A DNA stretch of 64,000 bases from Flavobacterium sp. IB48 (GTDB lineage Bacteria > Bacteroidota > Bacteroidia > Flavobacteriales > Flavobacteriaceae): positions 1,154,840-1,218,839 of the forward strand of contig NZ_JAEFCA010000001.1 in the NCBI RefSeq assembly GCF_016405855.1, read 5' to 3'. Both the position numbers and the translations under genes were made by a program. The first letter of the stretch is position 1, and each line of letters opens with the position of its first letter. The notes under the pieces were generated by a model that was not told the origin of the DNA, did not search any database, and saw only the letters and a list, made by a program, of their open reading frames with translations. Below, piece after piece: positions 33,170 through 41,418 of this stretch.

Positions 33170-33203
33170 CAATGTTGCAATAAAACTCAATTAATTATAT
33201 ATC

Positions 33204-33247
33204 AATCCCTTTACAAATCTTTTAAAAGATTTATAAAGGGATTTTTC
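33204..33247 (+). terminator. Terminator after PBP1A
   Basis: AATCCCTTTACAAATCTTTT pairs with AAAAGATTTATAAAGGGATT, a near-perfect 20-bp stem followed by T-rich sequence. Confidence 0.85.
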
Positions 33248-33334
33248 TTTTGGTTTTATTTTTACGAAATCGTTATAATTTCATCTAAAAATCTTATTTT
33301 TATCAAAAATATTCAGCATTAAAGATAGTTTGTT

Positions 33335-34039
33335 ATGATAACAAAAAAAGTAAATGGCGTTCAAGAAGCTATTGAAGGAATTAATAGTGGTATGACAATC
33401 ATGTTTGGTGGTTTCGGTTTATGCGGTATTCCTGAAAATACAATTGCAGCTCTGGTAAACACATCAATTTCAGATTTAACTTGTATTTCTAACAATGCAG
33501 GTGTAGATGATTTTGGTTTGGGATTGTTGTTGCAGAAAAAGCAAATAAAAAAAATGATTTCTTCTTATGTGGGAGAAAATGCCGAATTCGAGCGTCAGAT
33601 GCTTTCTGGAGAATTAGAGGTTGAATTGACACCTCAAGGTACTTTGGCAGAACGCTGTCGTGCTGCTCAAGCTGGAATTCCAGCTTTCTTTACACCAGCA
33701 GGTTATGGAACTGAAGTTGCAGAAGTAAAAGAAGCACGAGAATTCAACGGAAAAATGCACATCATGGAAGAAGCTTTCAAAGCTGATTTTTCTATTGTAA
33801 AAGCTTGGAAAGGTGATGAAGCTGGAAATCTTATTTTTAAAGGAACAGCTAGAAACTTCAACGCTTGTATGGCAGGTGCTGGAAAAATAACAATTGCAGA
33901 AGTCGAAGAATTAGTTCCTGTTGGGATCCTAGATCCAAATCAGATTCATATTCCTGGAATTATGGTGCAGCGCATCTTCCAAGGAGAAAAATTTGAAAAA
34001 CGAATTGAACAACGTACAGTAAGAGCTAAAATTAGATAA
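33335..34039 (+). CDS. scoA: 3-oxoacid CoA-transferase subunit A
   Basis: The 234-residue protein has the family I CoA-transferase A-subunit signatures [16 protein letters not shown] and [15 protein letters not shown], with full usual length. With subunit B it moves CoA between succinyl-CoA and 3-oxoacids such as acetoacetate (ketone-body or branched-chain degradation). Subunit B normally follows directly, but here a beta-lactamase gene of 882 bp lies between the two. Confidence 0.94.
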   Translation: MITKKVNGVQEAIEGINSGMTIMFGGFGLCGIPENTIAALVNTSISDLTCISNNAGVDDFGLGLLLQKKQIKKMISSYVGENAEFERQMLSGELEVELTPQGTLAERCRAAQAGIPAFFTPAGYGTEVAEVKEAREFNGKMHIMEEAFKADFSIVKAWKGDEAGNLIFKGTARNFNACMAGAGKITIAEVEELVPVGILDPNQIHIPGIMVQRIFQGEKFEKRIEQRTVRAKIR

Positions 34040-34125
34040 TTAGAAAATGAGGCAATTAAATAATTAATTTAGGTTGCGTATAGAATTATCTTATTATCAA
34101 ATTGACTAATTGACACATTAAAAAT
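34036..34125 (+). repeat. ~90-bp spacer repeat, copy A (before bla)
   Basis: Starts ATAATTAG at the scoA stop and ends AATTGACACATTAAAAAT directly before the beta-lactamase ATG. It matches copy B (35008-35098) over nearly the whole length, including TAATTAATTTA, ATAG(A/C)ATTATCT and the last 18 bases exactly. Internal octamer periodicity (ATTAGANN / inverted) is visible. Confidence 0.8.
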
Positions 34126-35007
34126 ATGACCAGATTTAGTATAGTTCTTTTTTCGTTCTTATCGTTTCAGGCTTTTTCTCAGGGTACAAATGAGCTTCGA
34201 AATCAATTGCAGCAAATTATATCGACTAAAAGTGCTACTGTAGGTATTTCTATGAAAGGCATTGAAAATAAGGATACTTTGAGTATTAATGGAAATTTAA
34301 AAATGCCGATGATGAGTGTGTTTAAATTTCATATTGCATTGGCAGTTTTGCATAAAGTTGATGAAGGTAAACTTAATCTTACGCAAGAAATCTTTATAAA
34401 AAAGAAAGATTTAAAGGAAGATACGTGGAGCCCAATGAAGGAAGATTATCCAGAGGGAAATGTAAGTTTGACTTTAGATAAAATACTCCGCTACACGGTT
34501 TCTCATAGCGACAATAACGGGTGTGACATTCTGATCAATTTAGTTGGAGGTACAAAGTACATTCAAAAGTTTATAAATGAGCATGGAATCAAGGATTTCG
34601 TTATTAAAATGAACGAAGATCAAATGAAGACGTGGAAAAATCTTTATGTCAATACTACAACTCCGTTGGCAACAACAGAATTGCTTGAGAAGTTTTTTAA
34701 AGGTGAAATTTTAAAAGAAGAAACCACAAAGTATTTGTATCAAATAATGGTAGAAACCTCAAGAGGGCTCACTTGGATGAAAGCTGGACTTCCTGAAAAC
34801 ACCGAATTAGCACACAGAACTGGAATTTCTGGAACTAATGATGCTAATTTGAGAGTTGCAATGAATGACGTTGGAATTGTAAAACTTCCAAATGGAAAAC
34901 ATTTCATTCTGTCGGTTTATTTAAAAGATATTACAGAGAAAAGAGAGGACACAGAAAAAATAATAGCTGACGCAACAAAAGCAGTCTGGAATTATTTTAA
35001 TAATTGA
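34126..35007 (+). CDS. Class A beta-lactamase (subclass A2-like) inside the sco operon
   Basis: The 293-residue protein has a signal peptide (MTRFSIVLFSFLSFQAFSQG), the catalytic S64-V-F-K67 (MMSVFKFHIA), SDN at 128-130 (SHSDNNGCDIL), an omega-loop glutamate in NEDQM (E164), and HRTGISG at 230-236 where most class A enzymes have KTG. Spacing and features resemble the Bacteroidota A2 group (CfxA/CblA/PER type). The likely role is penicillin or cephalosporin hydrolysis in the periplasm; activity is not certain with R for K in the triad. It is placed between scoA and scoB with near-identical 90-bp spacers on both sides. Confidence 0.9.
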   Translation: MTRFSIVLFSFLSFQAFSQGTNELRNQLQQIISTKSATVGISMKGIENKDTLSINGNLKMPMMSVFKFHIALAVLHKVDEGKLNLTQEIFIKKKDLKEDTWSPMKEDYPEGNVSLTLDKILRYTVSHSDNNGCDILINLVGGTKYIQKFINEHGIKDFVIKMNEDQMKTWKNLYVNTTTPLATTELLEKFFKGEILKEETTKYLYQIMVETSRGLTWMKAGLPENTELAHRTGISGTNDANLRVAMNDVGIVKLPNGKHFILSVYLKDITEKREDTEKIIADATKAVWNYFNN

Positions 35008-35098
35008 GATAATTAGACAATGTGCCATTAGATAATTAATTTAAAATGCAGATAGCATTATCTAATTGGCAAATTCACAAATTGACACATTAAAAATT
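35008..35098 (+). repeat. ~90-bp spacer repeat, copy B (before scoB)
   Basis: Begins GATAATTAGACAATGTG right after the beta-lactamase stop and ends AATTGACACATTAAAAAT before the scoB ATG. Homologous to copy A (34036-34125). Left and right halves show complementary octamers (ATTAGACA-like against TGGCAAAT-like), so each copy is itself a weak inverted repeat. Confidence 0.8.
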
Positions 35099-35755
35099 AT
35101 GGCACTTAGTAAAGAAGATATAGCAAAACGAATTGCAAAAGAGGTAAAAGATCGTTATTTCGTAAATCTTGGAATTGGAATTCCGACTTTGGTCGCAAAT
35201 TATGTTCGAGAAGATATAGCAGTTGAATTTCAAAGTGAAAATGGTGTTCTCGGAATGGGGCCTTTTCCTTTTGAAGGAGAAGAAGATGCTGATATCATTA
35301 ATGCAGGAAAACAAACCATTACGACACTTCCGGGAGCAAGTTTCTTCGATTCGGCTTTTAGCTTCGGAATGATTCGTAGCCAAAAAGTAGATTTGACGAT
35401 TCTTGGAGCAATGGAGGTTTCTGAAAACGGAGACATCGCAAATTGGAAAATTCCAGGTAAAATGGTAAAAGGAATGGGTGGAGCAATGGATTTGGTGGCT
35501 TCCGCCGAAAATATCATCGTTGCCATGATGCACGTAAACAAAGCAGGAGAGTCCAAAATCTTAAAAAGATGCACTTTGCCATTAACGGGCGTAGGATGCG
35601 TTAAAAAGGTCGTAACTGAGCTTGCGGTTCTCGAAGTAACAGAAAAAGGTTTTAAGCTCTTAGAACGCGCGCCAGGCATCTCAGTCGAGCACATTATCGC
35701 CTCAACCGAAGCTGATTTGATCATTGAAGGAGAAATTCCTGAGATGGTTTTTTAA
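35099..35755 (+). CDS. scoB: 3-oxoacid CoA-transferase subunit B
   Basis: The 218-residue protein carries the B-subunit active-site motif SENGVLGMGPFP, whose Glu forms the CoA thioester, and LGIGIPTLVANYV and DLTILGAMEVSENGDIANW, typical of the family. The frame is open to a TTG at 35066, but the ATG at 35099 is preferred. It ends a three-gene set scoA-bla-scoB. Confidence 0.94.
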   Translation: MALSKEDIAKRIAKEVKDRYFVNLGIGIPTLVANYVREDIAVEFQSENGVLGMGPFPFEGEEDADIINAGKQTITTLPGASFFDSAFSFGMIRSQKVDLTILGAMEVSENGDIANWKIPGKMVKGMGGAMDLVASAENIIVAMMHVNKAGESKILKRCTLPLTGVGCVKKVVTELAVLEVTEKGFKLLERAPGISVEHIIASTEADLIIEGEIPEMVF

Positions 35756-35795
35756 GGTTCAAAGGCTCAAAGGTGCAGAGGCTCAAAGTTGAAGC
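35756..35795 (+). repeat. Octamer tract (CAAAGGNN type)
   Basis: GGTTCAAA, GGCTCAAA, GGTGCAGA, GGCTCAAA follow each other with an 8-bp period, a second sequence class of the octamer repeats. It starts directly after the scoB stop. Confidence 0.6.
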
Positions 35796-35814
35796 ACTAA
35801 AAATAAATTTAGAT

Positions 35815-35848
35815 AAGAGAACTTTCTTAAGAGAAGGTTCTCTTTTTT
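35815..35848 (+). terminator. Terminator after scoB
   Basis: AAGAGAAC...TTCT / AGAA...GTTCTCTT stem followed by TTTTTT. Confidence 0.75.
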
Positions 35849-35890
35849 GTTTTCTGCTAGAGCGTATAATGAAAAAGTAATCTTTTTCTT

Positions 35891-35898
35891 TACATTTG
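35891..35898 (+). promoter_or_regulatory. -7 promoter element of the 145-aa membrane protein
   Basis: TACATTTG matches TANNTTTG, 23 bp before the TTG start at 35921. Confidence 0.45.
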
Positions 35899-35920
35899 CT
35901 GTAATTTAAAAAATACACCT

Positions 35921-36358
35921 TTGGAAAAGTTTGAAATCGATGTTAAGTGGAGTAGTTATTTCATTATTACAAATATAGTTACTTCATTCATTATAGTGTT
36001 GCTAATGCTTTTGATAGATATTCAGAGTTTATTATATTTATCTAATGTTCTTATACCAGTTTTTATAATTCAGTTTTTATATTTTACAATAAAAGCTATT
36101 AGAGAAAACAAAAAACATGATTTAAGTAGAGGTTTTAGAAATTTCTTTGTTTTTACAAGGTTTTTTGTAATTTATTTCTTCGTGGTGTACTTGTTAAACG
36201 TGGGTTTACAGACAATGATTGACTATCCTTCTTTAATGTTTTATCACCGAAAAAAAAACCTTTCAGAATTTTTAATAGAAGATAGTTTGTCTGAAAATAA
36301 AGATATTACACTTAACGAGTTTATTATCTCATTAAAAAGAAAGTTTAACCGAGCATAA
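35921..36358 (+). CDS. Small membrane protein, unknown function (TTG start)
   Basis: The 145-residue protein has about three hydrophobic segments (YFIITNIVTSFIIVLLMLLI; LIPVFIIQFLYFTIKA; FFVIYFFVVYLLNVGL) and a charged C-terminal region. The start at 35921 is TTG; no upstream ATG is in frame, and the -7 element at 35891-35898 supports this region as the start. No family recognised. Confidence 0.65.
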   Translation: MEKFEIDVKWSSYFIITNIVTSFIIVLLMLLIDIQSLLYLSNVLIPVFIIQFLYFTIKAIRENKKHDLSRGFRNFFVFTRFFVIYFFVVYLLNVGLQTMIDYPSLMFYHRKKNLSEFLIEDSLSENKDITLNEFIISLKRKFNRA

Positions 36359-36379
36359 ATCAACATATATAAAAAAATA

Positions 36380-36412
36380 AAAGACCACTTATATAGTGGT
36401 CTTTTATTTTTA
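36380..36412. terminator. Bidirectional terminator
   Basis: AAAGACCACT / AGTGGTCTTT with 5-nt loop, between convergent genes; followed by CTTAGNNN octamers at 36415-36440. Confidence 0.8.
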
Positions 36413-36414
36413 AA

Positions 36415-36440
36415 GTCTTAGAAACTTAGGGTCTTAGCAT
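36415..36440. repeat. CTTAGNNN octamer tract
   Basis: CTTAGAAA, CTTAGGGT, CTTAGCAT in an 8-bp period downstream of the outer-membrane protein gene. Confidence 0.6.
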
Positions 36441-36448
36441 CTCCAAAA

Positions 36449-36976
36449 TTATAAATTAAACGAAGCTCCTAAGCTAAAAGTAGCTTGATTATTCAAATGA
36501 TAGAAAGGATCATTGTTTGAACCATATTTTGCAATTGGGAATCCGATTTCTGTGAAAACACCAAATCCGTCAGTGAAGAAATAACGACCACCAACGTGTC
36601 CGCCGAAATTATGTAAACCTAAGCTTAATCCAGGGTAAACGTCTAATTCTTTTACACCAATTACACTAGATAAGTTAGCATTGATTCTTGCTTTTGCGTC
36701 AAAACGATCTGAGAAATCTGGTTCGGCATCGTTATAAGGATTTGTGCTACCGTGGTAGAAACCATTAAAATTATCAAATCCTAGTATATAGTTTGCTACA
36801 AAACCAAAAGAGAAATTTTCTCCTAAACCAAAATCAACAGAACCTTGAATTCCAGAACCACCATCTTGTAAATTAGCTCCTACGTTTACTTTAATATCTC
36901 CCTTTCCTTTGAAAGCTTCTTGAGCATTAACAAATCCGAATGTCACTAAAAACACAAGTGTAATAATCTTTTTCAT
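36449..36976 (-). CDS. Small outer-membrane beta-barrel protein
   Basis: The 175-residue protein has a signal peptide (MKKIITLVFLVTFGFVNAQE), alternating polar/hydrophobic strands rich in Gly and aromatic residues, and a C-terminal phenylalanine-type ending (FSLGASFNL), as in eight-strand barrels. It matches the DUF6646-like group of Bacteroidota in general layout (SVDFGLGENFSFGF, YFFTDGFGVFTEIGF). Function unknown. TACATTTG on the minus strand (37006-37013) is a good -7 element upstream. Confidence 0.8.
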   Translation of the reverse strand: MKKIITLVFLVTFGFVNAQEAFKGKGDIKVNVGANLQDGGSGIQGSVDFGLGENFSFGFVANYILGFDNFNGFYHGSTNPYNDAEPDFSDRFDAKARINANLSSVIGVKELDVYPGLSLGLHNFGGHVGGRYFFTDGFGVFTEIGFPIAKYGSNNDPFYHLNNQATFSLGASFNL

Positions 36977-37005
36977 AAAAATTTAATATTAATTATTTTG
37001 GGAAG

Positions 37006-37013
37006 CAAATGTA
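37006..37013 (-). promoter_or_regulatory. -7 promoter element of the barrel protein
   Basis: Minus-strand TACATTTG matches TANNTTTG, 29 bp before the start codon. Confidence 0.45.
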
Positions 37014-37026
37014 ACTTTTAAACAAA

Positions 37027-37761
37027 TTAATTCCTACCTTTTTCGTTAAAATAGAGTTCGTTTAATGGTTCACTTTGCCAGTATTCCTTAGTGTCAACGT
37101 CTAAAATAGTAAGCGGGCCTCTAAATGCTGCACCTGTATCTACATTCCAGACACAAGCTCTATTTACAGGAACCGTTTCGCCGATTCGGGTAACTGGTGT
37201 ATGACCAATATAAACTTCCTTATAAACGGTAAATCTTTTAGGATAGTGTAAGTCGTCTATTTTTAATTTTGGGTCTAATGACAAAGCTGTTTCCCAAAGA
37301 GTTCTGTCCCAATAAAATAGCTTCGAAAAATATTCCCATTTTACACCATTTAAATTGGTGAATCCGGCATGAACGAACAATCGGTTTTGATCATCAAGGT
37401 AATAATCCTGAAGGTTTTCAAGAAATTCTATGTGAGTTCTTTTTTTCTCTTCCGAAATCTTGGCGTAACCTTCAACAGTTGCTTTCCCTCCGTGTTTATA
37501 CCACGTTTCTTCGTCAAAATCATCATGTCTGTTTTCTAACCAGTCCAGAGTAAGCTGGTCGTGATTTCCTCTTATGCAGATGCAGTTTTGTTTGCTTTTT
37601 AAATCAATCAAATAGTCGATTACTTCAACAGACTGACTCCAGCCGTCAACATAATCGCCCAAAAAAATTAGAGTATCTTCTGTGGTAACTTTAGCTCTCT
37701 CGATTACTTGTTCAAGTGCAAGTAATCCGCCATGAATGTCACCTATAACAAATGTTCGCAT
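37027..37761 (-). CDS. Calcineurin-like serine/threonine protein phosphatase (metallophosphatase)
   Basis: The 244-residue protein has the metallophosphatase motifs GDIHGG (7-12), GDYVDGWSQS and GNHDQLTLDWLENRHDD, then HAGF and GHTPV, the metal ligands of the PPP family. Length fits bacterial PrpA/PrpB-type phosphatases; ApaH (dinucleoside tetraphosphatase) is an alternative but is longer. TATTTTTG upstream (minus strand 37786-37793) fits a -7 element. Confidence 0.9.
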   Translation of the reverse strand: MRTFVIGDIHGGLLALEQVIERAKVTTEDTLIFLGDYVDGWSQSVEVIDYLIDLKSKQNCICIRGNHDQLTLDWLENRHDDFDEETWYKHGGKATVEGYAKISEEKKRTHIEFLENLQDYYLDDQNRLFVHAGFTNLNGVKWEYFSKLFYWDRTLWETALSLDPKLKIDDLHYPKRFTVYKEVYIGHTPVTRIGETVPVNRACVWNVDTGAAFRGPLTILDVDTKEYWQSEPLNELYFNEKGRN

Positions 37762-37889
37762 TATTTAATTTTTCGAGTAGAAGAACAAAAATAGAAAGAA
37801 TAATTGGTTTGAACTCATTGAATTCAGATTCTTTAAAAATTGATATGATTTATAACTATTTACAGTACTTTTTTATTGTTTTTCCTCAG

Positions 37890-37897
37890 TAAATTTG
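37890..37897 (+). promoter_or_regulatory. -7 promoter element of dinB
   Basis: TAAATTTG matches TANNTTTG and lies only 5 bp before the ATG at 37902, which would give a nearly leaderless mRNA if used. Confidence 0.35.
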
Positions 37898-37901
37898 CAA
37901 A

Positions 37902-38984
37902 ATGTCTGAAACACCAACATATCGTAAAATTATTCATATTGATATGGATGCCTTTTATGCATCGGTAGAACAGATGGACAATCCAGAACTAAGAGGCAAA
38001 CCAGTTGCAGTTGGAGGTTCGGAGAATCGAGGAGTGGTTTCGGCCGCAAGTTACGAAGCAAGAAAGTTTGGTGTTCGCAGTGCCATCAGCGGCGTTTTAG
38101 CCAAAAAATATTGTCCAGATATTATTTTCGTAAGACCAAGATTTGATCGATACAAAGAGATTTCATCCAAAATCCATAAAATTTTTCATGAATATACCGA
38201 TTTAGTCGAGCCACTTTCGCTTGACGAAGCTTATTTGGATGTTACCAAAAATAAAAAAGGAAATCCTAGCGCAAGTCTTTTAGCACAAGAAATTAGACAA
38301 AGAATTTTAGATGAAGTTGGACTAACCGCTTCGGCAGGTATTTCAATCAATAAATTTGTGGCCAAGATTGCCAGCGATTATAATAAACCGAACGGACAAA
38401 AAACGGTAAATCCTGACGAAGTAGAAGCTTTTTTGGAAGATCTTCCAATTCGTAAATTTTATGGCGTTGGGAAAGTGACAACAGAAAAAATGTATCAGCT
38501 CGGAATTTTCACAGGAACCGATTTGAAAAGCAAGTCTTTAGAGTTTTTAGAAAAACACTTCGGAAAATCTGGAGCGTTTTATTACCATGTTGTGAGAGGC
38601 ATACATAATAGTGAAGTAAAATCTTCGCGAATAACCAAATCTGTGGCCGCAGAACATACTTTTGATGTGAATCTGTCTTCTGAGATTTTTATGATGCAAC
38701 AACTAGAACGTATAGCGGTTTCGTTAGAAAAACGTCTGCAAAGGCATAATATTTCTGGAAAAACAATTACACTTAAAATCAAGTACAGCGATTTTTCGCA
38801 GCAAACGAGAAGTAAAACCCTCCCTTATTTTATTTCTGATAAAAGTCTGATTATGGAAAATGTTGAGGAGTTGTTATATCAGGAAAAGATGAAAGATTCG
38901 GTACGATTGCTCGGAATCTCATTAAGCAACTTAAATAACGAGGAAAAAAAGGCAGTGGTGGTGCAGCTAAAATTTACTTTTTAA
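37902..38984 (+). CDS. dinB: DNA polymerase IV (Y-family)
   Basis: The 360-residue protein has the Y-family palm motifs DMDAFYASVEQ (catalytic Asp) and PLSLDEAYLDVT (SxDE), then the HhH region (FYGVGKVTTEKMYQLGI) and a little-finger domain. Usual length. It lacks a C-terminal beta-clamp motif that I can point to (end: VVVQLKFTF has the QLxF/QLKF type ending, compatible with clamp binding). Functions in translesion synthesis. No clear SOS box is visible upstream. Confidence 0.94.
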   Translation: MSETPTYRKIIHIDMDAFYASVEQMDNPELRGKPVAVGGSENRGVVSAASYEARKFGVRSAISGVLAKKYCPDIIFVRPRFDRYKEISSKIHKIFHEYTDLVEPLSLDEAYLDVTKNKKGNPSASLLAQEIRQRILDEVGLTASAGISINKFVAKIASDYNKPNGQKTVNPDEVEAFLEDLPIRKFYGVGKVTTEKMYQLGIFTGTDLKSKSLEFLEKHFGKSGAFYYHVVRGIHNSEVKSSRITKSVAAEHTFDVNLSSEIFMMQQLERIAVSLEKRLQRHNISGKTITLKIKYSDFSQQTRSKTLPYFISDKSLIMENVEELLYQEKMKDSVRLLGISLSNLNNEEKKAVVVQLKFTF

Positions 38985-39087
38985 TAACAATTTTTAAAAG
39001 TTCAAAATAAGGAATGGAATGCGAGCGATAAGATTTTTCTGCTACCTTTGAGTAAAAAGATTTATCTGTCTTCTGAATTGATTTTGT

Positions 39088-39588
39088 ATGAAAAATAGAA
39101 ATTCTGATGATCCGCTGCAGCGAAATTCAGTTCCAATCCTATCTTGGGATTTCCACTATGAATATCTGAATGAACTAAAAGCACTAAGTACTGATTTAAA
39201 AAGGGTAAGCCAAATCTCAGATGAATTTATCTGGGATGAAAAAATGCTCAATATTCAGGAAAGACTCAAAAACGAAGTGGTTTTAGTAACCGATTTAGAT
39301 TTGAAAATAGTTTTCGCGTCAAGCGGAATAAAAAAAATGACGGGCTACAAAGAGGAAGAAATCTTAGGAAAAACACCAAAGATGTTTCAAGGCCCAGCAA
39401 CTTCACAAAAAGATTTAAAGGAAATAAGAGAAGCGGTAAAAAAGAAGATTCCTTTTGTAAAAACACTTGAAAACTATAGAAAAAACGGCCAAACGTATAA
39501 ATGTAAAATCGAGGCTTCGCCAGTTTATAACCTAAAAGGCGAAATATCGCATTTTATAGCTTTTGAAAAACAGGATTTAAGCGCTTAA
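39088..39588 (+). CDS. PAS-domain protein, LOV-like but without the flavin cysteine
   Basis: The 166-residue protein is a single PAS domain (about 55-165): VVLVTDLDLKIVFASSGIKKM, TGYKEEEILGKTPKMFQGPATS and ENYRKNGQTYKCKIEASPVY. The segment GKTPKMFQGPAT corresponds to the GxNCRFLQG site of LOV domains, but the flavin-adduct cysteine is replaced by Pro. So a photocycle of LOV type is not expected, though a flavin or another ligand may still bind. There is no output domain; it may signal by protein contact. Confidence 0.8.
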   Translation: MKNRNSDDPLQRNSVPILSWDFHYEYLNELKALSTDLKRVSQISDEFIWDEKMLNIQERLKNEVVLVTDLDLKIVFASSGIKKMTGYKEEEILGKTPKMFQGPATSQKDLKEIREAVKKKIPFVKTLENYRKNGQTYKCKIEASPVYNLKGEISHFIAFEKQDLSA

Positions 39589-39594
39589 TGATTT

Positions 39595-39729
39595 TTAACC
39601 GCAAAGAGCGCAAAGTTTTACGCAAGGAACGCCAAGAATAAAAAAACCGTCTCAATTGAGGCGGTTTTTTATTTTCTATGAATTTTGCTTTGTGAACTTC
39701 GCGTAAAACTTTGCGCTCTTTGCGGTTAA
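39595..39729. repeat. 29-bp perfect inverted repeat around a terminator
   Basis: The arms 39595-39623 and 39701-39729 (starting TTAACCGCAAAGAGCGCAAA) are perfectly complementary over 29 bp. The hairpin AAAAAACCGTCTC / GAGGCGGTTTTTT (39641-39670) is nested inside. It separates the PAS gene and the fumarase gene, which converge. Confidence 0.85.
39641..39670. terminator. Bidirectional terminator between PAS gene and fumarase
   Basis: Stem of AAAAAACCG(T)CTC against GAGGCGGTTTTTT with AATT loop and T tail, with A/T runs on both sides. Confidence 0.8.
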
Positions 39730-39736
39730 GAAATGA

Positions 39737-41341
39737 CTATAGGTTTGCAAAGAAATCATTCCCTTTATCATCGGTAATAATAAAGGCAGGGAAATCTTTA
39801 ACAGTGATTTTACGAACAGCTTCCATTCCTAATTCTTCAAAATCAACCACTTCTACTTTAAGAATATTGTCTTGAGCCAAAATAGCTGCAGGACCTCCAA
39901 TAGAACCTAAGTAGAACCCGCCGTATTTGTTGCATGCGTCAGTAACTTGTTTGGTACGGTTTCCTTTTGCCAGCATAATCATACTTCCGCCATTTTTCTG
40001 GAATTCATCCACATAAACGTCCATACGTCCAGCAGTTGTTGGTCCGAAACTTCCTGAAGCCATTCCGTCTGGAGTTTTTGCAGGCCCAGCATAGTAAACA
40101 GGGTGGTTTTTGAAATAATCCGGCATTGGTTTTCCAGCGTCTAACAATTCTTTAATTTTTGCATGAGCAATATCACGAGCCACAATTACAGTTCCGTTTA
40201 ATTTTAAACGAGTTTTAACGGGATATTGAGATAATTTAGCTAAAATATCCGCCATTGGCTGATCTAAATCAATTTCTACAGGCGCTTCTAAATGCGGAGC
40301 TGTTTCTGGTAAAAATTGTTTCGGATTTACTTCTAATTGCTCAACAAAGATTCCGTCTTTAGTAATTTTTCCCTTGATATTTCTGTCTGCAGAGCAAGAA
40401 ACTCCTAACCCGACTGGACAAGAAGCCGCATGACGAGGCAAACGAATTACACGAACGTCGTGTGTGAAATATTTTCCTCCAAACTGCGCTCCAATCGCAC
40501 TTTCCTGGCAAATTTTCTGAACTCTTTCTTCCCATTCAAAATCACGAAAAGCCTGACCTGCCATGTTTCCTGAAGTTGGAAGATGATCATAATATCCAGC
40601 AGATGCTTTTTTAACAGCGCTTAAGTTCGCTTCTGCAGAAGTTCCGCCAATTACCAAAGCTAAGTGGTATGGAGGACAAGCAGAAGTTCCTAAATCTTTG
40701 ATTTTTGTGCGAATGAATTCATCTAGAGATTTTTCATTCAGCAACGATTTTGTTTGCTGATATAAGTATGTTTTGTTTGCAGATCCTCCACCTTTTGCCA
40801 TGAACAAAAAGTCGTATGAAGCTCCTTTTTTAGCATAAATATCAATTTGCGCAGGAAGATTTGATCCTGAATTTTTCTCTTCAAACATCGAAATCGGAAC
40901 AATCTGCGAATAACGTAAGTTTCTTTTTTGGTACGTGTTGAAAATACCACGGCTTAACCATTCTGCATCATCAACACCAGTAAAAATGCTTTCGCCTTTT
41001 TTAGCCATTACAATTGCAGTTCCTGTATCTTGGCAGCTTGGCAACTGGCCCTCGGCAGCTACAGAAGCATTTTGAAGTAAATTGTATGCCACGAAACGAT
41101 CATTATCTGTTGCTTCTGGGTCGTCAAGAATTTTTCTTAATTTTTGTAAATGTGTCGTTCTCAACATAAACGAAACATCAGTCAAAGCTTCTTCAGCCAA
41201 TAATTCTAAACCTTTTGGATCAACTGTTAAAACTTCGCGTTCTCCAAATTTCTCTACTTTCACAAAATCAGAAGTGATTTTGCGGTACTGCGTATCATCC
41301 TTTAAGATCGGATAAGGATCTTGGTATATAAAATCGATCAT
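39737..41341 (-). CDS. Fumarate hydratase class I (Fe-S)
   Basis: The 534-residue protein is the one-polypeptide class I fumarase with N-terminal alpha ([42 protein letters not shown]) and C-terminal beta parts ([35 protein letters not shown]). The conserved cysteines in SCQDTG and TSACPPYH are 4Fe-4S ligands. It is a TCA-cycle enzyme. Minus-strand TAAATTTG at 41357-41364 is a good -7 element 16 bp from the start. Confidence 0.94.
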   Translation of the reverse strand: MIDFIYQDPYPILKDDTQYRKITSDFVKVEKFGEREVLTVDPKGLELLAEEALTDVSFMLRTTHLQKLRKILDDPEATDNDRFVAYNLLQNASVAAEGQLPSCQDTGTAIVMAKKGESIFTGVDDAEWLSRGIFNTYQKRNLRYSQIVPISMFEEKNSGSNLPAQIDIYAKKGASYDFLFMAKGGGSANKTYLYQQTKSLLNEKSLDEFIRTKIKDLGTSACPPYHLALVIGGTSAEANLSAVKKASAGYYDHLPTSGNMAGQAFRDFEWEERVQKICQESAIGAQFGGKYFTHDVRVIRLPRHAASCPVGLGVSCSADRNIKGKITKDGIFVEQLEVNPKQFLPETAPHLEAPVEIDLDQPMADILAKLSQYPVKTRLKLNGTVIVARDIAHAKIKELLDAGKPMPDYFKNHPVYYAGPAKTPDGMASGSFGPTTAGRMDVYVDEFQKNGGSMIMLAKGNRTKQVTDACNKYGGFYLGSIGGPAAILAQDNILKVEVVDFEELGMEAVRKITVKDFPAFIITDDKGNDFFANL

Positions 41342-41356
41342 TGTTTTGTTTTTTTA

Positions 41357-41364
41357 CAAATTTA
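41357..41364 (-). promoter_or_regulatory. -7 promoter element of the fumarase gene
   Basis: Minus-strand TAAATTTG, exact match to TANNTTTG. Confidence 0.45.
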
Positions 41365-41418
41365 GAAATTATTTACCTAAGAAAGAATTTGAATTAGGGC
41401 TCTTCTGCAACTGTTTTT

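Noticed and set aside
35230-35724. Long antisense open frames over scoB
   Set aside because: They overlap a clear CoA-transferase gene; sequence has no recognisable family and looks like a shadow of the sense codons.
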